Positions 1-9,510 are shown, counted from the stretch's first letter. The stretch is DNA of 64,000 nt from Adiantum capillus-veneris (GCA_014529385.2 CM043942.1:36897469-36961468); one strand, 5' to 3'. Notes: a model not told the origin generated them from the letters alone. Numbers and translations are program-made.

Positions 1-2
1 TG

Positions 3-1316
3 AAAGAGGCACTCATTACCGCTCCAGTCTTGAAATCACCAGATTGGGAGAAGATATTCCATGTGCACATAGATGCTTCGGCATATGCAATAGGATGCAT
101 TCTGGCTCAGCCAGAAGAAGGAAACATGGATTTTCCTATCTGTTACGCCAGTCGACAGCTCAACCATGCAGAGAAGAATTACACCACAACAGAGCGAGAG
201 GGATTAGGAATGATCTATGCTGTGAAGAAATTTCGGCATTATCTTCTAGCCAACAAGTTTGTGTTTTTTACGGATCACCAAGCCTTGCTCTACCTAGTGA
301 ATAAACCATGCAATACCGGGAGAATAGTGAGATGGTTCATTATCTTACTGGAATTCGACTTCACGGTAGTAGTAAAGAAAGGAAAAACACATCTTAGAGC
401 TGATCATCTTTCGCGATTGACGAATGGAGAAGACCCTATAGGAGTAGATGACGACATGCCAGACGCGTACTTGTTCAACATAGAAATGATACCTAAGTGG
501 TCTCAAAATGTCGTTGACCTATTAACCTATGGAGGAGAGTTCGATAGAAGAGAATACAACCTGAAACATATTGCTATTCAGCAATCCAAGAATCTTCAAT
601 TGATTGCAGGAAGGTTGTATCAATTGGGAAATGATCATGTTTTACGACTATGCATCAATCCTGAGGAATATAATATATATCTGTGCGAAGCACATGTTCA
701 GGAATGTGCATTTCATTGTTCAAGAAGGAACACATATAGGAATTTGTTACAATTGGGAGTCTATTGGCCAGGAATGAAAGAAAGCGTACATGAATATGTC
801 ACAGTATGTATTGTATGTTCATCAAAACCGCCAGCCGAGTATTCAACATTATATCAGATAATGATCGCTCCAGAATGGAGTCAGTATATTGTTGAATATC
901 TCACAAATAGAACTTTCCCAGAAGGAACGTCAAAAGCTCGTCAGAAATCTGTAGAGACAGAAGCTAGAGATTACGCTTTAATAGGAGATCAACTCTATAA
1001 GAGAGGTAAAGACAACCAGCTTAGGATTTGCGCATCAGAGTCTGAGTATGTGATAATCCTGGAGCAAGCTCATGGAGGAGTAGGTGGAGGCCATTTCTCA
1101 GGTGATAAGACAGCAAAACTTGTCTTAGCCGCAGGAATATGGTGGCCAACATTACATATGGACGCTGAGGAATACGTTAAAAGGTGTGATGACTGTCAGC
1201 GGACCAAAGTACCACTTAAAAGAGATGATATGCCGCTTAGACCAATGATGGGGGCAAGAGCTTTTGCAAAATGGGGGATTGATTATGTTCGGACCCATTT
1301 CACCTCCTGCATATAA
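3..1316 (+). CDS. pol fragment: RNase H plus two tandem integrase HHCC zinc fingers (5' truncated by window edge)
   Basis: Reading is open from the window edge; the first ATG at 30 is internal, not a true start. Counting from that ATG, the segment begins at the RT/RNase H junction (DASAYAIG, with the first RNase H Asp) and continues through the usual ASRQLN, TEREGLG and FFTDHQALLYL blocks to RADHLSR. Two integrase N-terminal fingers follow. The first has H222, H229, C260 and C263; the second has H348, H355, C386 and C389. Every landmark is shifted by exactly 126 residues, including the Trp of WSQ at 157 and 283, so a 126-codon block was duplicated in tandem. The integrase core starts at WGIDYV, with the first catalytic Asp at D418. 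The frame is lost just after it and stops at 1316. RNase H removes genomic RNA; the fingers help integrase bind DNA. Confidence 0.88.
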   Translation, partial: KEALITAPVLKSPDWEKIFHVHIDASAYAIGCILAQPEEGNMDFPICYASRQLNHAEKNYTTTEREGLGMIYAVKKFRHYLLANKFVFFTDHQALLYLVNKPCNTGRIVRWFIILLEFDFTVVVKKGKTHLRADHLSRLTNGEDPIGVDDDMPDAYLFNIEMIPKWSQNVVDLLTYGGEFDRREYNLKHIAIQQSKNLQLIAGRLYQLGNDHVLRLCINPEEYNIYLCEAHVQECAFHCSRRNTYRNLLQLGVYWPGMKESVHEYVTVCIVCSSKPPAEYSTLYQIMIAPEWSQYIVEYLTNRTFPEGTSKARQKSVETEARDYALIGDQLYKRGKDNQLRICASESEYVIILEQAHGGVGGGHFSGDKTAKLVLAAGIWWPTLHMDAEEYVKRCDDCQRTKVPLKRDDMPLRPMMGARAFAKWGIDYVRTHFTSCI

Positions 1317-2243
1317 GACTCATGCACAATACATCATTGTGGCTACAGACTATCTAACAAAGTGGGTCGAAGCAAAGGCAACTCAAAAGCAGATGCCAGG
1401 ACCACGGCACAATTTCTGTATGAATACGTCTTTGTACGATATGGATTGCCAATAGAAATTGTGAGTGATCGAGGCACACATTTCATAAATGAAGTGATAG
1501 AGATCCTTCTAGATGAATTCATGGTAATCCATAGGAAATCAGCCCCGTATCATCCACAAGCAAACGGACAAGCTGAAGCAACAAACAAAACCATATGCAC
1601 GGTCCTCACGAAGATTGTATCTAAGTCGAGAACTGACTGGGACCAAAAGTTGCATTCAACATTATGGGCATATAGGGTAGCATATAAAACATCCATAGGA
1701 ACGACCCCATATAACATGGTTTTTGGGCTAAATGCTATCTTACCAATAGAATTCTTGATTTCAACCTTAAGGGTGGCTAAGGATCTAGAGTGGACAGGGC
1801 ACGAGCTCTCTGATAGAATAGATGACCTGGAAAAGCTAGATGAGCTTCGCCTAAAAGCAGTAGCTTCCATCTACGCTCAAAAAAGGCGACAAAAGGAATT
1901 TTTTGATAAGCATGTGCGGACTAAAGAGTTTAAAGTTGGGGACTATGTCCTAGTTTACACTCTGAAACAGCATGCTAAGAAGCTTAAAAAGCGAGGGATG
2001 GGACCTCTGGTGATTAAAGATCTATCACCAAGTGGAGCCGTCAAGCTTGCTACATTAGACGGAGAAGAAATGCCCAATTGGATTAGTGGGTGCAGAGTGA
2101 AAAAGTATCTTTTGCCGCTAACCCAAGACATGCTTCTCAAAATACATCAAGAAAAGTTGCGTGTCCAGAAAAAGAAAAAGATTGAGGAGGAAGCGCAAGC
2201 CGAGGCGAAGGAAAGAATGGAGAAAAGAAGACTACTGCGTTAG
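1264..2243 (+). pseudogene. Integrase catalytic core and C-terminal domain (frame disrupted)
   Basis: This continues the pol reading above. Between about 1290 and 1385 the core is read in the next frame (VATDYLTKWVEAKAT); it then returns to the original frame, open from 1362 to 2243. Two small compensating indels therefore break an otherwise intact gene. From the ATG at 1362, the second catalytic Asp lies in SDRGTHF (residue 36) and the Glu in NGQAEATNK (residue 72), giving the classic D-35-E spacing. Together with D418 of the upstream segment the DDE triad is present. HPQANGQ and the LWAYRVAYKTS block are typical of Ty3/gypsy. The C-terminal part (VGDYVLVY, GPLVI, GAVKLATLDG) is the usual SH3-like DNA-binding region. 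I see no chromodomain. The last 30 residues are highly charged. The protein ends 51 bases before the next ORF. Confidence 0.85.
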
Positions 2244-2294
2244 AAACAGCGCAATGAAGGAGCAATACGAATAAACGCAGTTAGTATAACATAA

Positions 2295-3389
2295 ATGGAT
2301 AATGACAAAGAAGAACCCATCATTGAATGCAAAGTAAGAACCAACCAAATCAAAGCCAGAGCACTATTGGATTCAGGAGTTCAAGCTAACCTACTTTCAC
2401 TCAGTTTGTATAGACAATTGACAAATGACACTAAACTACAAACTGCCAAGCAAGAGTTAAAGAGTTACTCTGAGAATGCAATCAAAACTGTCGGATGCAC
2501 AGTTTTACATATACAGATTAACCAATATGTGTATCCTCATATGTTTTACGTGGTTGAAGACCAAGCTACACAACATCCATTATTGCTAGGACAACCATGG
2601 CAGAAAAAATACAATGCAATGATTGACTGGAGTTCTAAATCAGTGCTTATCAAATACGAAGGTGAAAGTCAATCAGTTAAGTTCACCAAAGGAGCAGAGC
2701 CAACTCCAAAGGAAGAATCCACGGACAAGGGCAAACAACAAACAGAGGAAAAGAAGAAGCAATGGCAACCAAAAGTTTCTATACAACCGGATTACTCTTC
2801 GACGAGGAATTCTCAACAGTGGATAAGGAAGACAAGCAATATTATAACAGCTCAACCTTGGAAAAAAACGGAGTCAAAGATGGTATGGAGACCAAAAAAG
2901 GTGGTGCCAGAAAACACAAACAGAGTCTTCAATACCAGACAACAGAGTGATCCCCGACAATCAAGGACAGTGAAACAGATCTGGATTCCAAAGCAGTTCA
3001 TGACGGCACAAAGCTATAGCAAGCAAATTTGGATCCCAAAGAATTGTAAAAAGGAACTCCCTTCAATACAATCAACGGAAACTCCTAGGTATTTCAAGGC
3101 GAGGAAATCAACACAAAGAACAAAGCAGGTTTGGGTCGCAAAGAGTTTGTGGCAAGCACAAGCAAAGCGGAAGCAGATTTGGATTGTAAAAAAAGACAAC
3201 AAGGTAACGAAGAACACATCTACTGATTTTACTACCGAAGTGCCAAAACCAACCCAAAACCCGACCACCAATCCTTCAATCAAACAAAGAGCAGCTTTAT
3301 TGGAAAGACTGTTGTATCATCGCTCTACAACTGCATTGGGAACTCATGACCAAAACAACTACAATGCTTCACCCACAGACACTTCATAG
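2295..3389 (+). CDS. Post-integrase retropepsin-like protein with W-x-P-K repeats
   Basis: An intact 364-codon ORF lies directly 3' of integrase, where Ty3/gypsy elements normally have nothing or an env-like gene. Residues 1-125 resemble a retroviral-type aspartic protease: ALLDSGVQANLLS (catalytic D26-S27-G28) and, about 70 residues on, the flap/exit motif LLLGQPW (96-102). Residues 130-310 are basic and low in complexity, with Trp at about 157, 176, 189, 198, 230, 246, 280, 286 and 296, many in the form (K/R)Q-(I/V)-W-(I/V)-(P/A/V)-K. The C-terminus has NPSIKQRAALLERLLYHR, a short amphipathic helix. The same order (protease-like, W-x-P-K repeats, PSIQ-R-A-LLF helix) recurs on the minus strand at 24.5-25.6 kb, so the design is conserved. 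Function is unknown; a nucleic-acid-binding tail on a second protease is an inference. The start is the first ATG after integrase. Confidence 0.75.
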   Translation: MDNDKEEPIIECKVRTNQIKARALLDSGVQANLLSLSLYRQLTNDTKLQTAKQELKSYSENAIKTVGCTVLHIQINQYVYPHMFYVVEDQATQHPLLLGQPWQKKYNAMIDWSSKSVLIKYEGESQSVKFTKGAEPTPKEESTDKGKQQTEEKKKQWQPKVSIQPDYSSTRNSQQWIRKTSNIITAQPWKKTESKMVWRPKKVVPENTNRVFNTRQQSDPRQSRTVKQIWIPKQFMTAQSYSKQIWIPKNCKKELPSIQSTETPRYFKARKSTQRTKQVWVAKSLWQAQAKRKQIWIVKKDNKVTKNTSTDFTTEVPKPTQNPTTNPSIKQRAALLERLLYHRSTTALGTHDQNNYNASPTDTS

Positions 3390-3410
3390 TCGTCCGGGAG
3401 GACTCAGACT

Positions 3411-3424
3411 AGGAGGGGGGGAGG
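3411..3424 (+). promoter_or_regulatory. Internal polypurine tract (central-PPT-like)
   Basis: A 14-base purine run, AGGAGGGGGGGAGG, lies 22 bases after the stop of the post-integrase ORF. It shares GGAGGGGGGGAG with the tract at 9499-9510 that precedes the LTR. Such tracts prime plus-strand DNA synthesis. What follows here (GTATACAGG) does not look like an LTR start, so I read it as an internal or former terminal tract. Confidence 0.5.
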
Positions 3425-5026
3425 TATACAGGAGCTACAAAGCAGCTACAAGCGGAAAAAACAAAGAAAAACAAAAATTATATTACAAGGGCAGTGTCTT
3501 ACATGATTTTGCAATTTTTTATGTTTGATTGCGGATATTGATAATATTTATGCCCTTATATACCTTGTTTTGCAACAAGAAGAGATCAAATGATGAATTT
3601 GGGTCTCTAGATGTGTAAATATCACTAAATAAGAGTGTTTTTGGAGCTAAAAAGTGGAAAAAAGTGGTAATCCAAGTCCAAAAATCACAAAGAAGTGTAT
3701 ATTCATATACACAGGGTTACCAGCTATTTATCATGTATGTTTGGAATTTTTTGGCTTCAATTTGCTATTTTCCTTTATTTTTTATGATTTTCTTAATAAA
3801 AATAAAAGAAAAATAAAAAAGCAGGTGAAATGAGATCAGAAAAAAGAAAAGAATTGACGGTGATGATCCTCATGACGAGGGAAACCCAGGATAAAAATTG
3901 GGTACAATTATGAAAAAGTTACGGAAAGCCCGAAATGACAGAATTTTGGCAAAGTGGACAGATTTCTCAGAAACAGGTCAAATGGAGTCCAAATTGAGGA
4001 ATTTCAAATCCTAAAGTGCATTTCACGACGAGATAGGAGCACATGTCAAATTTGGTAACAAGTGATCCGGGAAGCCCGAAGTTAAGTATTTTTCACTTCA
4101 CTATCAAGCTCATTTCCACTATTACCTTCTTGGAGAGAGCAAAGAGCACACAGGAGCATCCGACCTTCTACCGCCTTCTACGACTGCTACGAGAGCTCAG
4201 AGGACACCAGACATGAGAGGTAGACTCGTTGCCATAAGCTTTTGATGCTTATCGTTAACTTTTGTCGCGAAAACTCACCAAAACCAAGAAACAAGAGCAG
4301 ACAGGGAATGGGGAAGAACGCTAGGTAGGGGCACAACCGCCTAACCAAACTTTGCAAGAACTTAGAGGTGGGTTACCCTAGTATAGGAGATGAGTTTCTA
4401 ACACTCAAAGCTCGAGAAAGAACGACTGAAAAAACCCTAGGTCAACAGAGCCTGCAAGAGGCAAACAGAAAAAAGTTGTCGAAACAACACAAAACTTCTC
4501 AGGAAGCTTAACAACATCGAGGGCAATGCAACCATGGAGTATCTCCAGGTTTGTACCACCAAAAGTAAGTCAGAACAACCGATTCGGCTGCGGACACACA
4601 AAGCGTCATTTTGGCATAACGGCTAAAATTGACGACCAAATGACATGAAACTTCACAAGCAGTTCCAATTATACATGGATGACTTATGTTTGCAAGCAAA
4701 ACCCAAAAGAAAGCTGATTCACTTACCGATGGTGAAAAAGACGCTTTCGGGCAACCAAATGGATAAAGATGGAAAACGGAGAGCCAAAGTCAAGTCCAAC
4801 CAACTGGATGGCTTCACAACATATCCAATGAGCTGGAAATGCAACTCTCAAGAAGAAAAGTTGAAGAAATTCAACTCCAAGGCAAAAAGACGACTTCGGA
4901 GACTGAAATGCCTATAAGGGGGCTTTTTAGCTAAACTGATGACTTTTTAAGTTGAAAACTAGTTAGCAGGGCTTAGGGTACTAGCACAAAGCATTCTTTG
5001 CACAAAAAGACCAACATTTCAAGAAA
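3425..5026 (+). other. Non-coding spacer of element A
   Basis: About 1.6 kb of A-rich sequence without a convincing ORF. A TATATA at 3557-3562 in a T/A-rich setting could be an internal promoter for the downstream ORF, but nothing else supports this. A 90-codon basic ORF at 4645-4917 (rich in Lys and Arg) has no recognisable motif and I do not call it a gene. Confidence 0.4.
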
Positions 5027-6037
5027 AGACATCATACGCGTATGATGTCTCACAGCATGATTTTCACATCCATTTCAACATTTGAGTGCATAGCCTCATT
5101 CCACATGTTAATCACATCCTATGAACCAAGTATCATGAGAATTGGAGTTAGAAAACCCAAGGAAAACCAAAAAGACGCAAAGTAGGCCATAAAATTGATT
5201 TTTGGTCCTAATTTTGTCAAAATAACTCCAAACTCATTGAAACTTTGTAGGATTGTTGATTAACACATCTACAAGCTATCTGGAACCAAAAAGCACCATT
5301 TTGACACAAAAGACATCATACGCGTATGATGTCTATTTGCACTTACAGAGCCAAAAATGCTCATTTGTCATCATACATCCATTATATATATCTAATACAT
5401 GCTACATATGAAGTTTGGAACCATTTGGTCAAGTGGATCACCCCATTAGCCCAATTAAGAGAAAATCCTTCATACAAAGCCTATTTTTGTCCCAAATCCA
5501 ACATATTCAAGTCCAAACCAAGATTTGAGTATAAACAGTCCTTCACTAGCACATGGAGAGTCCACAGAACCAATCCCATGAAAAATTGATGAAAAAGACA
5601 TCATACGCGTATGATGTCTCCAGAGCCATTTTTAGCCCAAAATCTATCCAAACTTCATAAATCCACTGAATAAGCCTATCTAAAGCCAAATCCAAGCTTA
5701 TAGAGAAAATTGGTCCAAAAATGCACCAAAAGACATCATACGCGTATGATGTCTCACTATGTGATTTTGGCATCTAAGGGCTTCAACCACCAAACAGAAG
5801 TGTTCTACATGCCATTTGAAGGTGATCCACCAAGTTTTACCCAATTTGGATCATAAAATTCATTTCCCTTTCAAAATTTTTCCAAGAGCCTGAATTGGAC
5901 TAAACTGGCCAAAACTTGACCAAATGGGATCCAAACTCAAATCCAAGCATATGACACTCATGTATACACTATCAGCTACAAGCACAACCAATATGAAGTC
6001 ATTCTGACACAAAAGACATCATACGCGTATGATGTCT
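5027..6037 (+). repeat. Array of five identical 24-bp perfect palindromes
   Basis: The half-site AGACATCATACG is followed directly by its exact reverse complement, CGTATGATGTCT. Identical copies lie at 5027-5050, 5311-5334, 5596-5619, 5731-5754 and 6014-6037. Start-to-start spacings are 284, 285, 135 and 283 bases. Most copies are preceded by an A-run (ACAAAA or similar). The sequence between copies has diverged so far that units barely align, yet all five palindromes are identical. Relics of a shorter, roughly 140-base unit show as AAAAAGACGC at about 5171 and 6167. The array ends 166 bases before the ATG of the 1085-codon ORF. Each copy can form a cruciform or an RNA hairpin of about ten pairs, or a symmetric binding site for a dimer. 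Confidence 0.95.
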
Positions 6038-6203
6038 CAAGCATGTTTTTGAGCCCAGTTTGCATATTTTTTCACCTACATTGCATCCTTAGGCCCTGAA
6101 TAGCTCATGTTTCAATTTTCAAGTCATTTGAATAGTTAAAAGCTTCATTTCGGCTTTCAGTACTAAAAAGACGCTAACTTCTGAAATTGGAGTTACAGGA
6201 TCC

Positions 6204-9200
6204 ATGGATTCCGCGAAGTCATCGGCAACTAAGAGAAAAAGACCAACCATCAAGGATGCTCTTGCAGAGGCAGAACCTTTTGATATTCCAATAGAAACCC
6301 TCAAGCCAACCAAGACTTGGGTGGAGGAAGCAGTACTAAAAAAAGAGGGAATAAAGATCTACCAGGGGACTTTCAGAGATCCTCAAGGGCAATCGGTCGA
6401 TGTACCTATGATCCCACGAGAATTAGTGGACTATAGCAGATCAGAGAACATAAGCAGATACCTGGAAAAGGCTGACTTACACAAGTTCTTCACCTCGAGA
6501 CCATCAGGTGTAGACACAAGAAGAGCGTATGAGTTAGCAACATCCATCCAGAAGGATGGGAAAGCCACGTTGACAGCCATGGATGGAGAAACAGTTGAAG
6601 TACAGATCACTCCACAGCTCATTGCAGATGCATTGAAGCTGCACAACAAAGGGAGTTCTGTCAGAGAAAGAAGGGAGGCCATAGAGGTCTATGGATCAAA
6701 GAAACAAAATACAACCTACGGAGATATGGCAGATCAACGAGCGGCAACCCTTTGCCGATTATACAACCAGTTTTTCCATGTGTGCAGTAAAAGACCGCAG
6801 AAGTATACTACACCACCCCATGCCATTGCGACAACCATCACATGGGCACTGAAGAGCAACGTGCCAAAGGAGGTGAATTATGCTCAATACATCCACGAGC
6901 AAGTAATCGCCATGCACAACCAGAAGCCAAAGTACATAGGAGGAGGAGAAATCCTAACAAGAATAGCTTATGAAGCTATTGGAGCTAGGGATCAAGGGCC
7001 ACAGATTCCCTCCCAGAATGAGTGGCTTAGAGAAGCCGATGAGGAGGAAGAACAACAAGAAGTATCCAAGAGGGTGTCCACAAGAGCACACCGAAAACTA
7101 GAAATAGTTTCAGAACCTGAGGAGGCTGTGGACGAGCCGCTCAAGAAGAAAGCGAAGAAGAAGGCCGATCCCAAGCAAACCAAAAGTCAAAAAGCCGCAA
7201 GAATGGAAAGGCTGGTGGAGCAGTTTAGAGCGGAAAGAGCTCTAAAGGGGGACTTCGAAGAAATGTGGGTGCCAGACCCCAGTAAAGTCGGAACCAGCTC
7301 AGCCAGGCCACATGTTGATCAATATGATCAATATATTAGAGCTTATGAGGAGTCGGAGGCCATACTGGAACAACAACCTGTCGAGCCTTATACTGAAGAG
7401 GAAGTACAGCTTTTAAAAGCTGAGCTGCAAAAGGACGACAAGGGGAAGAAGAAAGTAGATGAGTCTACTGAACCTCAAGAGAAAGACGGGCAAGCAAACA
7501 AAGGGAAAGCCAAGATGACTGAGGACAATCAGCCCTGTTTTACTGTTGTACCAAGCCCGAAGAAGATGGAAATTATTGTGGAGGAAACCACAATAGAAAT
7601 GGAAACAGAAATTATGGAAAAACCGGAGGCCGGGACCAAGGAAAAGAGGATAGATCCAGTTCAGCAAAAGAAAGATGATTATGAGGATCTGGTTGCGATC
7701 GGATACAGTGAAGAAGAGGCCCTGAAGGCAGTTTATGGGATATCCCTACGGAAACAAGATGATCGGAAAGGGACGAAAGAAAAGAAAAAGGGTACAATGG
7801 AGAGTGAAGAAAAAATGGACGAGCCGAAGCCATTGGAGGTGGTGGCAGAAAGAGCTGTCAAGTTGACAGATGACGATGAAAAAGACATGCACATGGTGCA
7901 TGAACTGCTCAACAAGATTAAAGAAAGATCCAGAGCAAAGGAAGTAGCACTTGAGACAGCAAAACAAAAGGAAGCAGAGTTGCAGAAGAAGTTAGAGAAT
8001 GCTATGACTGAATCTGAAAGTCATAAAGCATCACTCTACGACGCAGAAAACGAGAGAGACGGCTTGATACTCCAACTAGCCGAAGCTTCAAGAGAGGTAA
8101 CAAGCTCACAGGAAGCAAAGGAGAGAATAGAAGATGAGCTGGAGGCAGCCAAGGATGAGCTCATTGAGCTAAGGGAAAGAGTCGAACTTCAAGAAAGGAC
8201 AATCATGAGACTCAGGACCACCCCTAGAGCTAGCAGAGCAGGAACAGAACAAGAGGGAGCCCTCGTACCAGCTCTGGAGGAGCAGGTAAGAAATCTGCAA
8301 AGAGAGCTGAGGTTAGAGCAAGTGCAAAGATTGCACATGGCAGAGGGATCATTGGCTGCAGAGGAGAGGCTCACATCAGAAAACCAAACACTAAGGACAG
8401 AAAATGAGGCCCTCCGCAAACAGCTCCAAGACCTCCAAGAGCAACAAAGAAGAGAAACAGAGCCACCACAAGAAGAAGCAGGGGGAGCAGCCATAGAGCT
8501 ACCAGAAACTGGAGAGGCAACCACAATTGAAGATCCAGCCCCAGTTCAAGAAGTGGTCTCAACTTCAGGAATCTCTGAAGAAGAAGAACGAAGGCTCCAG
8601 GACCAAATAGAAAAGTCAACAGAGGAAAGTGCCAAGGCGGAAATGGAATGGGAAAGGAGACTCCTCATCTCCATTAGACTTCAAGGGTTAGACACAAAAG
8701 TGCTCCATGAAGAGTGGATGCAACCCAGCCTGCCTTTCCCTCTGATGAAATTTGAAGTGATAAAGACGAAAAAGAGAATAGAGGAGGAGCAGTATGTCGC
8801 TCTTTATGAAGGCGACATCACAAAGGATGAACAATCAAAGAAGATTGTAGATTCTCAACCTAGATGGAGGAAAGGTTCGCTGAACAAATACCCAGCCTAC
8901 CTCATCTACTTGGTGGAGGCTCCAAAGGAGATTCGGGAGGATGCAACCTTCTGCCCGGTGCCAAGAGTCAGAAGCTGGAAAGAGCATGGCAGGATTGCAG
9001 AAAAGAAGCCAAATTGGCTTAATTACCCAAGGATGCCAGGACCAAAGGAAGGAGAGAGAATAGGTAAAGCCTACATGGTGAAAACCCTAACGGGCACCAT
9101 CAAACTCTTTACTGGCTCTCCTGACCTTTCGTGTCAGTTGCTAAAGAAAATCTGCAGGACTCTCTTAGCATGCATTGAAGTGTTCGCGCCAGATAAAGCC

Positions 9201-9461
9201 ACGACCTCGAGTCTACTATCGACGGCCGACACAGTGACAGATATGATGTATGATCTTTCTTTGCAGCCATCACCAAAGGTGTTACATCTCTTGTACCAAA
9301 GAATTATGTTTTTGCCTAGCTTCCACATGCAAACATTCGAAGAAGCTTTCTACACCGGCTTTTTCACTCACGAAAGCAAAATATTCGGCCCAACCTTGAC
9401 CATCGGCAACCTACGCTACGAATCACATTTGCAGATGCTCAAGACGACAGGACTCTATTGA
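6204..9461 (+). CDS. 1085-residue retrotransposon accessory protein with long coiled coil (ORF-X)
   Basis: The largest intact ORF in the window, between the palindrome array and the terminal polypurine tract. The N-terminus carries a basic nuclear-localisation-like KRKRP (11-15). Residues about 40-240 form a folded domain with PMIPRELVDYS, RPSGVDTRRAYEL (about 97-110) and ITPQLIADALKL. Residues 280-560 are Glu/Lys-rich and probably disordered, with KKKAKKKADPKQTKSQ and ALKGDFEEMW (about 345-355). About 560-675 and 685-755 are heptad-like coiled coils (LQKKLENA, LRTENEALRKQLQDLQEQ). Residues 810-1085 form a second folded domain, Trp/Pro-rich at first. I see no enzyme motif, signal peptide or membrane span, so it is not an obvious env. 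A decayed homologue lies at 60.8-63.3 kb behind a related pol. It could be a structural or assembly protein, or something that binds the palindromes; both are inference. The start is the first ATG in frame. Confidence 0.85.
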   Translation: MDSAKSSATKRKRPTIKDALAEAEPFDIPIETLKPTKTWVEEAVLKKEGIKIYQGTFRDPQGQSVDVPMIPRELVDYSRSENISRYLEKADLHKFFTSRPSGVDTRRAYELATSIQKDGKATLTAMDGETVEVQITPQLIADALKLHNKGSSVRERREAIEVYGSKKQNTTYGDMADQRAATLCRLYNQFFHVCSKRPQKYTTPPHAIATTITWALKSNVPKEVNYAQYIHEQVIAMHNQKPKYIGGGEILTRIAYEAIGARDQGPQIPSQNEWLREADEEEEQQEVSKRVSTRAHRKLEIVSEPEEAVDEPLKKKAKKKADPKQTKSQKAARMERLVEQFRAERALKGDFEEMWVPDPSKVGTSSARPHVDQYDQYIRAYEESEAILEQQPVEPYTEEEVQLLKAELQKDDKGKKKVDESTEPQEKDGQANKGKAKMTEDNQPCFTVVPSPKKMEIIVEETTIEMETEIMEKPEAGTKEKRIDPVQQKKDDYEDLVAIGYSEEEALKAVYGISLRKQDDRKGTKEKKKGTMESEEKMDEPKPLEVVAERAVKLTDDDEKDMHMVHELLNKIKERSRAKEVALETAKQKEAELQKKLENAMTESESHKASLYDAENERDGLILQLAEASREVTSSQEAKERIEDELEAAKDELIELRERVELQERTIMRLRTTPRASRAGTEQEGALVPALEEQVRNLQRELRLEQVQRLHMAEGSLAAEERLTSENQTLRTENEALRKQLQDLQEQQRRETEPPQEEAGGAAIELPETGEATTIEDPAPVQEVVSTSGISEEEERRLQDQIEKSTEESAKAEMEWERRLLISIRLQGLDTKVLHEEWMQPSLPFPLMKFEVIKTKKRIEEEQYVALYEGDITKDEQSKKIVDSQPRWRKGSLNKYPAYLIYLVEAPKEIREDATFCPVPRVRSWKEHGRIAEKKPNWLNYPRMPGPKEGERIGKAYMVKTLTGTIKLFTGSPDLSCQLLKKICRTLLACIEVFAPDKATTSSLLSTADTVTDMMYDLSLQPSPKVLHLLYQRIMFLPSFHMQTFEEAFYTGFFTHESKIFGPTLTIGNLRYESHLQMLKTTGLY

Positions 9462-9498
9462 CCAAGCCTAAAAGTCATGTCAGGGACGACATGAACGC

Positions 9499-9510
9499 GG
9501 AGGGGGGGAG
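9499..9510 (+). promoter_or_regulatory. Terminal polypurine tract of element A
   Basis: GGAGGGGGGGAG abuts TGTTGAGCC, the normal junction between polypurine tract and 3' LTR. It is nearly identical to the internal tract at 3411-3424. Confidence 0.8.

Noticed and set aside
30-2243. Pararetrovirus (caulimovirid) origin for the pol of element A
   Set aside because: An integrase with HHCC and DDE motifs is present and an LTR and polypurine tract follow; caulimovirids lack integrase and LTRs.
4645-4917. 90-codon Lys-rich ORF in the spacer of element A
   Set aside because: Low-complexity A-rich sequence; no homologue in elements D or F.
5027-6037. CRISPR-like array (identical repeats with variable spacers)
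   Set aside because: Spacers are 111-261 bases, the host is a plant nuclear genome, and no cas genes are present; the repeats are long perfect palindromes.
6204-9461. Envelope gene in the env position
   Set aside because: No signal peptide, transmembrane span, glycosylation-rich ectodomain or furin-like site is seen; the protein is charged and coiled coil.
6204-9461. gag of a second element
   Set aside because: No zinc knuckle and no retrotransposon gag motifs, and an LTR preceded by a polypurine tract follows it directly; gag would be followed by protease and RT.
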